Below, one piece after another: positions 1-9,647 of a stretch of DNA of 64,000 nt. The notes beneath the pieces were generated by a model. The model had not been told where the DNA came from and ran no database searches. It worked only from the letters and a program-made list of their open reading frames with translations. The stretch covers positions 4,954,504-5,018,503 of the forward strand of contig CP154957.1 of NCBI GenBank assembly GCA_039621445.1, read 5' to 3'. Position 1 is the stretch's first letter, and every line of letters begins with the position of its first letter. The DNA is from Euglena gracilis. Taxonomy: Eukaryota > Euglenida > Euglenophyceae > Euglenales. Position numbers and translations under genes: made by a program.

Positions 1-10
1 TTTGAAGTAA

Positions 11-369
11 AACCCCCCCAAAATAAGCCCCGGGTCTTATTTTTGGGTCCGTTACTGGAAACCTCCAGGGGGGGTCTTATTTTTGGGGGGTGTTATTTTT
101 AGATTTTCTTGACCGACCCGGACCCGAAAATAACATCATTTTTCAGGTTCCCAAAAGCATAAAAATTTTTCCTTCGGCGCTTTGCGCCATGTGTAAATTG
201 GTGCACTTTTTTGCACTTCAAAATCTGAAAATTTTTGAAATTGCATCATTTTTGTGTGTGAAATTGGGGGTTTTGGCAATTTTTCAGGGAATATTTTCAC
301 CTTCTTCGGCGCTTTGCGCCGTCAGGGGGGGGTCTTATTTTTGGAGGGGGTCTTATTTTTGGGGGGGTT
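11..369. repeat. Homopolymer-capped word-repeat element (TCTTATTTTT word)
   Basis: The element opens with AACCCCCCCAAAATAAG and closes with the near-perfect inverse CTTATTTTTGGGGGGGTT. Between the caps the word GGTCTTATTTTT or its complement recurs several times. The interior also holds AT-rich filler with two copies of the string CTTCGGCGCTTTGCGCC. No coding potential is evident. It is the first example in the window of an architecture repeated many times with different words (see findings). Confidence 0.7.
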
Positions 370-585
370 AAATAATCGACCAAAAAACCCTTCCACAGAC
401 TCCAATGGTCACTTTTTTTTGGCATTTGTAAGGTTTTTTTTCTTCAAAAATGGGTGCTTTTTTTGGCAAAAATGGGTGCTTTTTTGGCATATTTTCTGCG
501 CCAATTTCATCCATATATGTGATGTGTTGCAAAATTTCTGCTGAATTTTCCCTCTTTTTTTCTATGCCTTCACAGCTGCCAGGGG

Positions 586-668
586 GGGGGTTATTTGGGT
601 AGCTGAAGTCGGTCCTCAAGGGGGGGTTTATTATTTGGGGGGGTTATTATTTGGGAAGGGGGTTTATT
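586..668. repeat. G-run / TTATTATTTGGG repeat
   Basis: Three or four tandem units of G-run followed by TTATTATTTGGG or a variant lie within about 80 bp. It looks like one end of another homopolymer-capped element; no matching opposite end was found nearby. The stretch 370-585 holds only T-rich sequence with a short direct repeat of AAAATGGGTGCTTTTTTGGC. Confidence 0.5.
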
Positions 669-751
669 TCACCAGAAAGGGAGAAGTTTGCTGCCATTGC
701 TGTCCTCAACTTCGCTTTCCATGTAAACATTTTTCCCACCTCAGGCAGTTG

Positions 752-886
752 TATGGCAGAAGTGCACGTCATCTGTGAGGACACCAACAACCCCGTCTGT
801 CCGGTCCTTCAACAGGCAGCACTGGCGAAACACCTGAACCTGAGGACTGGGGGTGCCTTTGTGGTGAATTACACCAAACAATATTG
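752..886 (+). CDS. Candidate orphan exon, unidentified
   Basis: The plus frame reads as ordinary protein (MAEVHVICEDTNN, then CPVLQQAALAKHLNLRTGG) and ends in TGA just before a C-run. An AG (CCTCAG) upstream at about 744 could be an acceptor, and an ATG sits at 752. Composition differs from the AT-rich and homopolymer surroundings. I recognise no family. It could be a last exon of a gene entering from the left or a chance open frame. Confidence 0.35.
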
Positions 887-1286
887 ACCCCCCCAAAAAA
901 AACCTGCAGTGTGGTTGCCCCCAGTCTATGGCGCCATCTGGTCGTTATTGTTGTTTGCCCTGCCACAGCACTTGGGCACCAACTCTTTTTCACTCAAATG
1001 CAAAACAAAACTCTCCCATATCAACACTGCTGCGCGAAAATTATCTAACGGGCTAAAGAAGATGGGGCCAGCTGTTGACTGCTGACCTTGTGACGGGCAC
1101 AATGACTTTCCAACAAAAGGTGTGAGGGTTGCACTGACCCATCTGTTTGTCTCCTTCCCGCGTCACAATATTTAGCCCCAGTGTTTCGAAGGGGATCATC
1201 TGCCCAGGAGATTGGGTTTCTGCAGAGCACGTGAAAAAAGGGGGGGCGGCGTTGGAATGCCTCCAATCCAAAGGAAAAAGATTAAA

Positions 1287-1383
1287 CCCCCCCTAATAAG
1301 TGCACGGGTGTGCACATTTCAAGGAGTGCGCACTCATTAGGGCATGCGCATTTACTAGGACAAAGCCCAAAATGGGGGGTTAC
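1287..1383. repeat. Homopolymer-capped word-repeat element (GTGCGCA word)
   Basis: Opens with AACCCCCCCTAATAAGTGCAC and ends in a G-run plus TT. The interior repeats GTGCAC, GTGCGCACTCATTAGGG and ATGCGCATTTACTAGG. The same vocabulary occurs at 21185-21240 and in the elements at 12238 and 34705. From 1384 to 2230 only simple ATC/ATT microsatellite (about 1720-1790) and low-complexity sequence is visible. Confidence 0.55.
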
Positions 1384-2239
1384 CACTGACTGCTCTGTCT
1401 CGCCTTTGGGATGGACACCAGATGAAACTGAATACCGAATGAACAGAATATGATATGAACAGAATATGGAGAAAAGAGGTTCAACAAGGGTCTGTGTAAA
1501 CTCCCCCGAATGACCAAGAGGGTCCCTGGCCGGCAGCACCCGAATGGCTTGGCAAGGGGGGAAGGCCAAGAAGATGTTTCCAGTAACCGGCAACCCGCCA
1601 GGCTTTTTTTTTGGGAGGGGTTTAACATTCCTTTTATTTCATGAAAAATATGAATACATAAATTTCTGTATTATTTACATACAACATATTTTATATCATA
1701 TATATCACTGTGTGATATATATCATTATCATCATCATCATCATCATTGTGTTATATTATTATTATTATTATATTATATATTGTATATGAATAAAATAATC
1801 ATTTTTCAGAACAGCATCCACCAATCTGTGCAAACCCCTCCTCATTCAGACCGACCCCCGACTCCCCCGTTTACACTGCCCCCCTGGAAAAATCTGAACA
1901 AATCCATTTACACAGACCTCCCCCAACCCCTGGAGTAAAAAGAAAAGGTCCATTTATTCCGAACCCTCCCTTGCATCCGGTGAACACCAAGGTTAAGCAC
2001 AACAAAGCACAAGGAGGTAAGTGTAAACACAAGAAAGCACTCAGGCTCGCCCCAGCGTCTACTTTTAGGCGAAATATGAACACTTGGACTGTTGTTTATT
2101 GGATGGGGGAGAAGATGAATCTTGACCTGTTCAAACAGACCCCCCCCCCGGGATTTCAAGAAATGTGAAAGTGACCTACCGACCCGTCAGTGTCAATGAG
2201 TGGGGGTTTTTGTCCAAAACCAGGACCCTTCACAGGCCC

Positions 2240-2401
2240 CCCCACCGGCGGTGTCCGTCGGGCTGCCGCTGCACGACGTCGTGGTGGCCATGGCCTGCGC
2301 GCGCCACGTCGCCAACGCCTACGGCACGATGGGCAGCGTGTGGGGCTTCTCCCCGCGGCTGACGCACCGCTTTGAGTTCACCTCCCCGGCCGGGTGGAGA
2401 G
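2240..2401 (+). CDS. Orphan GC3-rich exon, unidentified gene
   Basis: The frame encoding VSVGLPLHDVVVAMACARH and then VANAYGTMGSVWGFSPRLTHRF is open. Nearly every third position is G or C, unlike the flanking DNA, which is strong evidence of coding use. The left boundary may be the AG in TTCACAG at about 2238; the right boundary may be GTAATC at about 2401. The following exons at 3318, 4119 and 5670 share the same style and strand and may belong to the same gene. I cannot name the family. Confidence 0.6.
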
Positions 2402-2672
2402 TAATCCCTGGGTGCCATGGTGGGTGGGGGGGGTCTACCCTCACCTGGGCTTGGAGGGTTGGGGGATCATTGGTGCAGGAGGAGTCGTGGCTGTGGGACA
2501 AAATTTCCAAAGACTGGCCACATGCCCTCCCACCCCCTTTATTGTGACCCCCAGGGCTGTTGGGCCCAACCTGCCCCCCCCCCCCCGGAAAGCATGCATT
2601 TGAGCTATGTCTTCCCAGCTTCCCAGCAGAAATATCTCTTCGTCAGACAAAGTGGTTGGGAAACGTCGAAAG

Positions 2673-2987
2673 CAGGGCGGTCCTTAAGGGACAGGAAAAA
2701 AAAATTTATTTCCTTAAGGACCACCCCCCTTTCGGCCAAAGGGCCGACCAAGGGCCGGACTGGGACTTGAACGGGGTCCAAAATTCAAAAGACCAAAAAA
2801 CACATTTTTTGATGCTTTGGGTGGATGGGCGATGGTCCAAGGACGCCAAGAATCATTTTTTTTCCCCTGATGTCGACCTGTCGTTGCCGAAAATTTTCAA
2901 ATTTCTTTGCCCATTTTCCTGTGTATTTTGATTGAGTGTGCTGGGACAGCGGAGCTTTTTTTTTTTATTTCTTTGAGAACCGCCCTG
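2673..2987 (+). mobile_element. Family I MITE, complete copy with 8-bp target-site duplication
   Basis: The element begins CAGGGCGGTCCTTAAGG and ends AACCGCCCTG, giving an inverted terminal repeat. It is flanked on both sides by GTCGAAAG (2665-2672 and 2988-2995), a perfect 8-bp direct repeat. After the left terminus comes a hairpin (TTAAGG...CCTTAAGG), then a body with the family landmarks: GATGGGCGATGGTCCAAGG, GATGTCGACCTG, and GAGTGTGCTGGGACAGCGG plus a T-run. There is no ORF. Length about 315 bp, CAGGG ends and an 8-bp duplication are typical of non-autonomous hAT elements. About a dozen and a half diverged relatives are in this window. Confidence 0.85.
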
Positions 2988-3317
2988 GTCGAAAGCACAC
3001 AGTTCCCAAGATGATGTCCAATGGTGTGTCTCGAGAATTCTCCCAGTTATGCGGCATGCGGCCCAAGTTTGGGACAGTGACCCCTGGGCCGTTGGGCCCA
3101 GTTTGCCCCCCCCCCCTCGAAGTTGACTTTTTCCTCTTTTGGGCCAACTTGACCCAGGTCAAGAACACAGGGGGGGGGGACAAGGTTGGCTCTGAGGAGA
3201 AGAACCGTTGAATAGTAAATCTATAGAGATAGATACATATAAATTGATATAGATATTGATATCGACATAGATGTAGAATTGATGCACAACGAAATGTAAT
3301 TATATGATATGGTGGGC

Positions 3318-3456
3318 TGTGTGGTCCGCTGCGCCTGCACGTGGACCTGCTGTGTGTGCACCGTTGCATTCCACTGCACCCGACCGCAGCGCCCAACTCC
3401 TCCCACTGCCCCGATGGCCTCCAACACGAGCTCGCCAGGATGGCCCCTGAGAACAA
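3318..3456 (+). CDS. Orphan GC3-rich exon, unidentified gene
   Basis: Open frame encoding LRLHVDLLCVHRCIPLHP and DGLQHELARMAPENN with strong G/C bias at third positions. The text GCTGTGTGG precedes the frame, so a nonconventional acceptor (CTG then 5 nt) is possible, with the exon starting near 3324. The downstream end lies near GAGAACAATC before T-rich sequence. Same strand and style as neighbours at 2240 and 4119. No family recognised. Confidence 0.5.
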
Positions 3457-4118
3457 TCGTTGGGTTTTTACAGGCAATTGTTGCTTTTTTTGTTCCAACC
3501 AAATTACCAGAACTTTTTTGTTTTTTTTCCCAGTATGTGTCAGTCCACCTGTATTTGCTACGTGTATATTTTTAAATATATGTAACTTTCTTGAACATGT
3601 ATCTTCACATGTGTTTTTACACAAGTACATGATGTGTGCAAAACATGTACATGTATGGAATAGCAGAAAAATGCACCTGCCCACCCCCACCGAAATTTGT
3701 TGTCCCTGCCCTTGTGAAGTTGTTGGGTCTGCACCAGCTGATTGTCTATGTTGCACAGTCGCTAAAAAGCCAAAAGTTGTCACCCAGCCTTGACACGCTG
3801 ACCTGTCCAGTGACAACTTCCCGGGGGATGAGGGTGTTTTTTTTTGTCAGAAAGTGTATGTGCATATGTATAATGCTGAAAATAGACAATATTATGTATG
3901 TATTTTTTCATATATACATATAATGATATAATGTATATTTACACAATAAATGTGTGGTGTGTGCATGTTTCTGTTCATTGTACGTACATACACGTAGGAT
4001 TGTATATACGTACATTACATATGTACGTTCGTATTTTGGAATGAAGGGGAGTTTCAGGCGGTGCTGCAAAGAAGCATTCAGCTGGGGGATGTGGCAGCTC
4101 CGCTTTACCCCTGAAGGA

Positions 4119-4231
4119 CCTCGGCGCCGTTGGGAGCCACTCTGCGCCCGGTCCTGGTGGGGACCGACAACTATTTCCGCCCCCGCGTGGTGCCGGGCCC
4201 CGCCTCCCCGCACGACTGGCACAACACCGGA
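4119..4231 (+). CDS. Orphan GC3-rich exon ending at a family I intron
   Basis: The frame reads SAPLGATLRPVLVGTDNYF and then RPRVVPGPASPHDWHNTG. It starts 5 nt after a CTG (4111-4113) and ends exactly 3 nt before the CAG of a family I left terminus (4235-4237), so both edges fit the nonconventional intron rule seen in the DJ-1 gene. The exon product is unrecognised. Upstream (4038-4107) another frame, EFQAVLQRSIQLGDVAAPLYP, is open and may be a separate exon or fortuitous. Confidence 0.55.
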
Positions 4232-4445
4232 AACCAGGGCGGTCCACATGGGACGGGATGCTGTTTACCTCAGGACCGCTCCTTGAGGACCACCCTTGGT
4301 GCATGACGGTCCGGGGAACCGGTCCGGGGGCTTTAACGGCGTTTAAAAAAGACGGCACCTTTTTGACATTTTAGGTTATGGGCGACAGACCAAGGATGCC
4401 AGAAATCACCTGTTTTTCCCAATGTCGATCTGTTTTCGCCGCAAG
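4232..4445 (+). mobile_element. Family I copy, left end functioning as an intron start
   Basis: AACCAGGGCGGTCC marks the left terminus. The body landmarks CCAAGGATGCCAGAAATCA and CAATGTCGATCTG follow at 4391-4430. The right terminus is not recognisable because simple AT repeats intervene. Confidence 0.6.
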
Positions 4446-4515
4446 TGGGCTCTCGCCCATTTATATTTATTTTATATCTATATATTTTATATCTATATAT
4501 TTTATATCTATACTG

Positions 4516-5097
4516 TCATAGGAAAAAATAACATCCGGAAAAAATAACATCTAAGCCGCTTTTAGATGTTATTTAGTCAGATGTTCTTTTTTCTTCATTT
4601 GCTCCAGAAATAAGTCGAAAATAGATAAGATGTATAAAGTGGATAGGATGTGGGATGAAGAACACGAACGACTGTGACAATGATTACCAAAGGACGAGGC
4701 TGTCCATCAAGCTTGCATTCAATCCTTGCCTTTTTGAAGTAAAGAATGTACCGTTTCATGGGTTATGCTCTGGTACTCTCATACCAGATGCTATTTGTTT
4801 GTGTTGGGATCACCCAGTTATTGCAATATATGCCTGACCCCCCCTCCTGGACCGGGGGGGAGTCCGTCCCTCCCACCTGCCGTGGGGGGTGTAGGTAAAT
4901 GTCTGGTGTGCGCTCCAGTTTTTTTGCAATGCCTTGCACTCCCTCCACCTAAACAATGGCGCAGTCCGGGTGACTGAAGCGCTGGAACTAGATAACCTTT
5001 AAGTGCCTTTTGACAAGCCTCTCTGGATGTTATTTATTCAGATGTTATTTTTTCCAGATGTTATTTTTTCCGGATGTTATTTTTTCCCATGACAGTA
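4516..5097 (+). mobile_element. Inverted-repeat element with AAATAACATC words
   Basis: The left end ACTGTCATAGGAAAAAATAA and the right end (complement ACTGTCATGGG...) form a terminal inverted repeat of about 24 bp. The word AATAACATC, or its complement, recurs three to four times near each end. An inverted second copy lies at 28738-29437; both share an interior containing a G/C-run block and the motif GGTAAATGTCTGGTGTGCG. No ORF of note. Non-autonomous DNA element is the likely class. Confidence 0.75.
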
Positions 5098-5171
5098 TAT
5101 TTTATATCAAAATTTTAAAGCATTTTAAGCCTTTTTCGAGGCATTTTATGGCTTTTTATGGCGCCATTTTC

Positions 5172-5365
5172 CAGGGCGGTCCAAGAGCTGTCCTGTCTGG
5201 GCAATCGTTTTTGATGTGACACGGGGTCCAAAATCAAAAATCGTCAAAAAACACATTTTTTGGAGTTTTGGTTGGATAGACAGTGTTCCAGCGATGCCAG
5301 AAATCATTTTTTTACCCCGGAGTTGGCCTGTTTGTGGTGAGATTTTGCATTTCATTTTTGCTCAG
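5172..5365 (+). mobile_element. Family I copy, right end lost
   Basis: Begins CAGGGCGGTCCAAGAGCTG and carries the body landmarks GGGGTCCAAAATC, TGCCAGAAATCA and a GTTGGCCTG variant of the dyad. The right terminus cannot be placed; the sequence dissolves into GGCATTTTA repeats to 5470. Confidence 0.55.
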
Positions 5366-5669
5366 GCGGAGAAAATTCTGCCCGTCCAAGTTGATTTTAT
5401 GGCATTTTAAGGCATTTCAAGGCATTTTCTCCAAAAATGTTAGGCGAATTTTCAGGCATTTTTAAGGCGCCTTAAAAATAATAATGCCTGCCCAACCCCC
5501 CCCCCTTCATCCAACGACCCCCCTCCCTGGTCGAAGGACAGATATTACCAGTTGTGTGGCATGGGGGGGGGAACGTTGGGTTCTCGGTTGAACGTGCCAG
5601 GTTGACGTACGTTTTTTGTGTTTTTAGTTTTTGATTTTGCTTTTTAACTCTTCTTTTTTTTTTCGTTCC

Positions 5670-5753
5670 AGGGCCTCCCCGCCGGCGAGGAGCGCAGCCG
5701 CATGCTGGCGCCCCACCCGGTGACGATAGTCACCTGCCCCGCCTGCCAACCAG
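5670..5753 (+). CDS. Orphan GC3-rich exon, unidentified gene
   Basis: After an acceptor-like TTCGTTCCAG the frame reads GLPAGEERSRMLAPHPVTI then VTCPACQPG. Third positions are almost all G or C. The CxxC pair may be structural. Probably the same gene as the exons at 2240-4231. The end is near CCAACCAGGG. Function unknown. Confidence 0.5.
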
Positions 5754-6379
5754 GGACGAGAGTTGGGGGGGGGGAGGGCCCGCGTGCGGTAAACCAACCC
5801 AGAACTGGGGCAACTGGACTGGGGTCCAGTTCCAGGTCCACTGTGGGTGGCATGTGTTTCAGTTCTGCAGACCCAACTTGCCCTCTTCAGGATGTCACTG
5901 GAATCTAAAGCCAAACCCCGGCCACACTGTGAATTTCGATTTCGTCGGTTATCCCCTCCCGTCAACGGCATTCCCCCGACAGACAAACTAGGTGGGTTTA
6001 TGACCGACTGGCGCAGGAAAAAGGCCTGAACGAGACAAGTGTGCTTTGAAACCAACCGCCCAACCCCTTCAGCTGCCCCCTGTTCCACCTGATACGGGGT
6101 TCGGTACCACTGTCTGAAGCGTTTTGCCTCTACATTCACTGACTTATCTGGAGGCAGTCTCCTGGACGTGGTTGGGGTGATTTGGGGTCGCCGTACTGGT
6201 CGTCCATACTTTCCGTCCATGTGTTTGTCCAAATTTCGTACAGGTTATTTTTAGTCAAGGAATCTCCCAGCCATACTCTTCACCTTCCATCGAAACTCCT
6301 GACCTGGTAGGTATGTCCGGAATATTTGCTTCTTGCTCTTTTGTTTCCAGTGTGAAGTTCGCCCCACTTGTTGAACTTC

Positions 6380-6880
6380 CGGGCTTTCTTCTCCTTCTCT
6401 GCTGTTGAGCACCAGCCAGCATCACAGGGGACTGAGCTCTGCTGCAGAGACAAGGCCGGGGCCCCAGCTTCATTCCCTGGTTGGACAGTCCCCACTGGGG
6501 TCTGTCCAGAAGGCGCAAACTTGTCGGGCTGCGCTGGGTTGGGGGGAGGTGGCGTTTCTGTCGGTGCTGCTCCCCGACCTTGACCTTCCGCAGACGTTCA
6601 ACCTGGTACTTGTGGTTGGGCTGCATTGGACGAGCAGCAGCGCTTCGGAGGAGCTGTCGTTGGGCCGACAGGACTGGCCGGTCTGGCACCCATCCCTGAG
6701 AACCCGTGCACCCGTTCGGAGACGTCGATGGCACGCTGCCACCAGGCTTGCCCACGGCGTTTGCCTCCATTGCACGGCCTCCACCGCGAGGACAGGCAGA
6801 TTTCTATCGCACGTGTATTGTTTTCCACGCCTCCAAAGCATATGCTGTTGCCATCGCCCTCGCTGGTGTGATCCATCCCT
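6380..6880. other. Region open in several frames on both strands; gene call undecided
   Basis: Long open frames overlap here on both strands. The two plus frames read plausibly in succession (AFLSVLLPDLDLPQTFNL, then FGDVDGTLPPGLPTAFASIA), which could be two exons. The minus frames are also open, however, and nothing matches a family I know. Third-position bias is weak. I list it so the stretch is not mistaken for empty DNA. 6881-8005 shows no convincing gene. Confidence 0.25.
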
Positions 6881-8009
6881 GTGTGTGTGTGTTTTACGTA
6901 CGGTGTTTCCGCATACTTCATCGGCTTTCCACCAAAGGAGGGGTTTTCCAGACCCCCCCCTCCGGTCCAGGAGGAGGGGTGGGGGAACACCCCACACCTA
7001 AACCCTGCACACCTTGCTTACATTGAACACTGGCAAGGGAGGAAAGGGCTGGGTGAACAAATTTTGAGATGTCCTCTTTGAATACAAGTGCCAATGTTGT
7101 ATCCGTTCTATTTCGGATTGTCCGAAGCAGAACGTAACTGAGATATTTGGGTTAATCCATATGACTGGTCAACACAACCACAAGAGACACACAAGAAAGA
7201 TGGATGGGGTGGAGGAATTTACTATTATTATATTATACATTTGTAGCATAAAAAGAACCGATAAAAGGCAAAAATGTTGTTGTTTCAGAAGGGGATCGGC
7301 ATCGGTGCTAACTCACGCACGTCGATCCCGTGAATGCCAGGAGGTTGCAGGTTTGACCACTCCACCCCAACCACTCCACCACTCTACCGTGCCGTCTCAA
7401 ATCAGGGATCCAGCTCAGAGGCTCAACGGTGACCCTGGGTTCACTCGGTGCCCTGGGGGGGGGCTCCTTCCCCCGGCCCCCCCATTCTTGAAAAACCCCA
7501 GCCGGCATGACCCCCTGCCCTGGAGGTGGACCAGGGCTGGACAAGAATGCCTGGTGGGGGTGGGGCAACCCATCCTCCACGGTATATTGCAACGGGAAAT
7601 TGCCATCGGAGCCAAAGGAACCGACGTAACATTCTGACCTAAAATTGGCACCCGTGGAAATGCGGGAATGGGTGGGTGAGGACTCCCCCCTCCCATCACA
7701 TTTCCAGGACTCCTGTTCAGCCCTGGGGTCAGGGCATCGCTTAAGCTGAAGGGCATGGCACCCCTTCATGAGATGGGTCCAGCCAGCCAGCAAGCTGCCT
7801 TTTCCCAGCCTCGGACTCCCCATCGATGAGTTTTATTTATTTTGCAGCCGCCGAAGGTTGGTTGGACATTTTCGGATTGTTTGTTTTCCGAGGTGCACAG
7901 ACGGCAAGCGATCTTTGGCATCCTTGGACTATCCATGGATGCGCTTTTGATTGCTTAATTTTTGACCCCGTTGGAGTCCCAGTTCGGCCCTGGTCAGCCT
8001 TTAGGCCTG

Positions 8010-8490
8010 GGGGCGGTCTTCAAGGGGACAGCCAAAAAACCTAAAAATCCTTATGGACCGCCCTGGTCGACCCCAGGCGGGCTTTGCTCAGCCTGAGGGA
8101 GGAGGTCCAGCCCAAGGCTGCTGGCTGACCTGACCCCCCCAATAGGGTTCCAAGAGCCGAAACCAGGCCCGACTGAGGGTCGAACTGGGTACAAACAATA
8201 CAAATTTCAACAAAAAAAACTACCAAAAACTGCCGATATTGTGTAAATTATTGTGCATTATTGTGCATGTACAAAAATATTATGCAAATTATTAAAAAAT
8301 TAAAAAAAAAACAAAAAAAACATACAGTCTTTGGGCTGACCAGCCCTTTTTTGCCCTCCCCCCCCCCCCGATGTCGACCTGTTTTTTGCCAAAATATGGC
8401 TATTTTTTTCAGGCATTTTTCCTGTGAATTTTGCACTGAATGTGCTAGGACAGCTAAGTTTTTATTGGTTTAAGGACACACGCATGCAAT
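8010..8490 (+). mobile_element. Family I copy, diverged
   Basis: GGGGGCGGTCTTCAAGGGG and ATGGACCGCCCTGG form the left hairpin. GGGTCGAACTGGG follows, and the right part has GATGTCGACCTG and GAATGTGCTAGGACAGC. The right terminus is degenerate. Confidence 0.55.
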
Positions 8491-9284
8491 CTCCTGGAAA
8501 TTCAGAAGTCAGTTGCGGCTGCGGCTGTTGAACCCTTTCATTCCAGGTGTGCATGGAATGTTATCTGATGTAATGTACCTACCCCACCGGTGCTTATCCA
8601 ACTTTTTAAAGGTCATCTTCGGACAGGCTTTTTTTGCATGCGTTATTAGAGAAATCTCTCGAAATTTTCGAAATCTTGGACATTTCTGAAGCCTGGTTTG
8701 GTGAGAGATTGTTGATTTTTGCTTTCAAATGCCTGTAAGTTCGACAGTGGCCCTCCAAAAAAGGGGAAATTTTCCTTTTAGGGGCACCGGAATTTTTTTT
8801 TCGCTGTCAAAAATTTCCCCCTTTGACAAAGCACCGTTCCCCCCCCCCCCGGTCCTTACCCTTATTTTGGCAAAATAAGCACTACCAGTGCTTAGACAAG
8901 GCGGGGAGGTAATGTAATGCAATGTATTGCAATACCCATCCCCAGCGCAATGGGGGGGGGAAGGAAATAGAAAGCATATTTGAATCCTGGTTGGGAGCAC
9001 CCTGCATTACCTGCAGGAGAAGGGGGTTGTCCGGGGGCACTTCTTGGGGGTAGGTTCTCAACAAACCAGGCGCAGAAAGGGTACTCCGGGAATGAGAAAA
9101 AGAGATTTTGGACGGTTTCCCCAGTCCTTTTTGTCCAGACTGTTATCCCGTGCTGCTGGTCCTGGTGCTCATCCCCAGAGTTTCGGCAAGCATGCCTTCT
9201 GCAACCCACTGCCTTGCTTCGGGTGGCATCGGACTGCCGTCTTGATTTCGGTGGCACTCGTTCCCGCTTACCCTCCAGGCACGG

Positions 9285-9385
9285 ATGCCCGAACCAACCA
9301 TTTCTGGGCCCCTGGTCACCGTGCTGGTGGTGTTGGGGCTTCTTCTGTTTCAGCGGCGGTTTTCCCTCAACACACCTCATTCACA
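9285..9385 (+). CDS. Candidate exon with one transmembrane segment, possibly upstream exon of the DJ-1 gene
   Basis: From an ATG the frame reads MPEPTISGPLVTVLVVLG followed by LLLFQRR, a textbook single membrane span followed by arginines. In the duplicate (28427) the differences keep the frame hydrophobic: two are conservative (T to I, I to V) and two are synonymous, which favours this frame over the others. It lies about 260 bp upstream of the first recognised DJ-1 exon on the same strand. A membrane-anchored N-terminus is possible, but the joining intron is not resolved. Confidence 0.45.
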
Positions 9386-9647
9386 GGGCTGTCCCCGAGG
9401 GACAGAATATTGGAGTCAGGATATTTGAAGATTGTCGCCCCCACCCGTGAGAACTGTTTAACCACTTTTGGGCGACCGGAGAATCAACACGGGACAGCAC
9501 CAGACATGCTTGTAAGTTTTCCATTTGTATTCTCCACACTGTTGTGAAATAAATGCTGTGGCATCAATTTCAGCAAACTGAAACCCCTTCCACTGTCTCA
9601 CCAACGTAACAACCCCCTTCCCGGAGTCCAGTGTCCAGACTGTCCCA

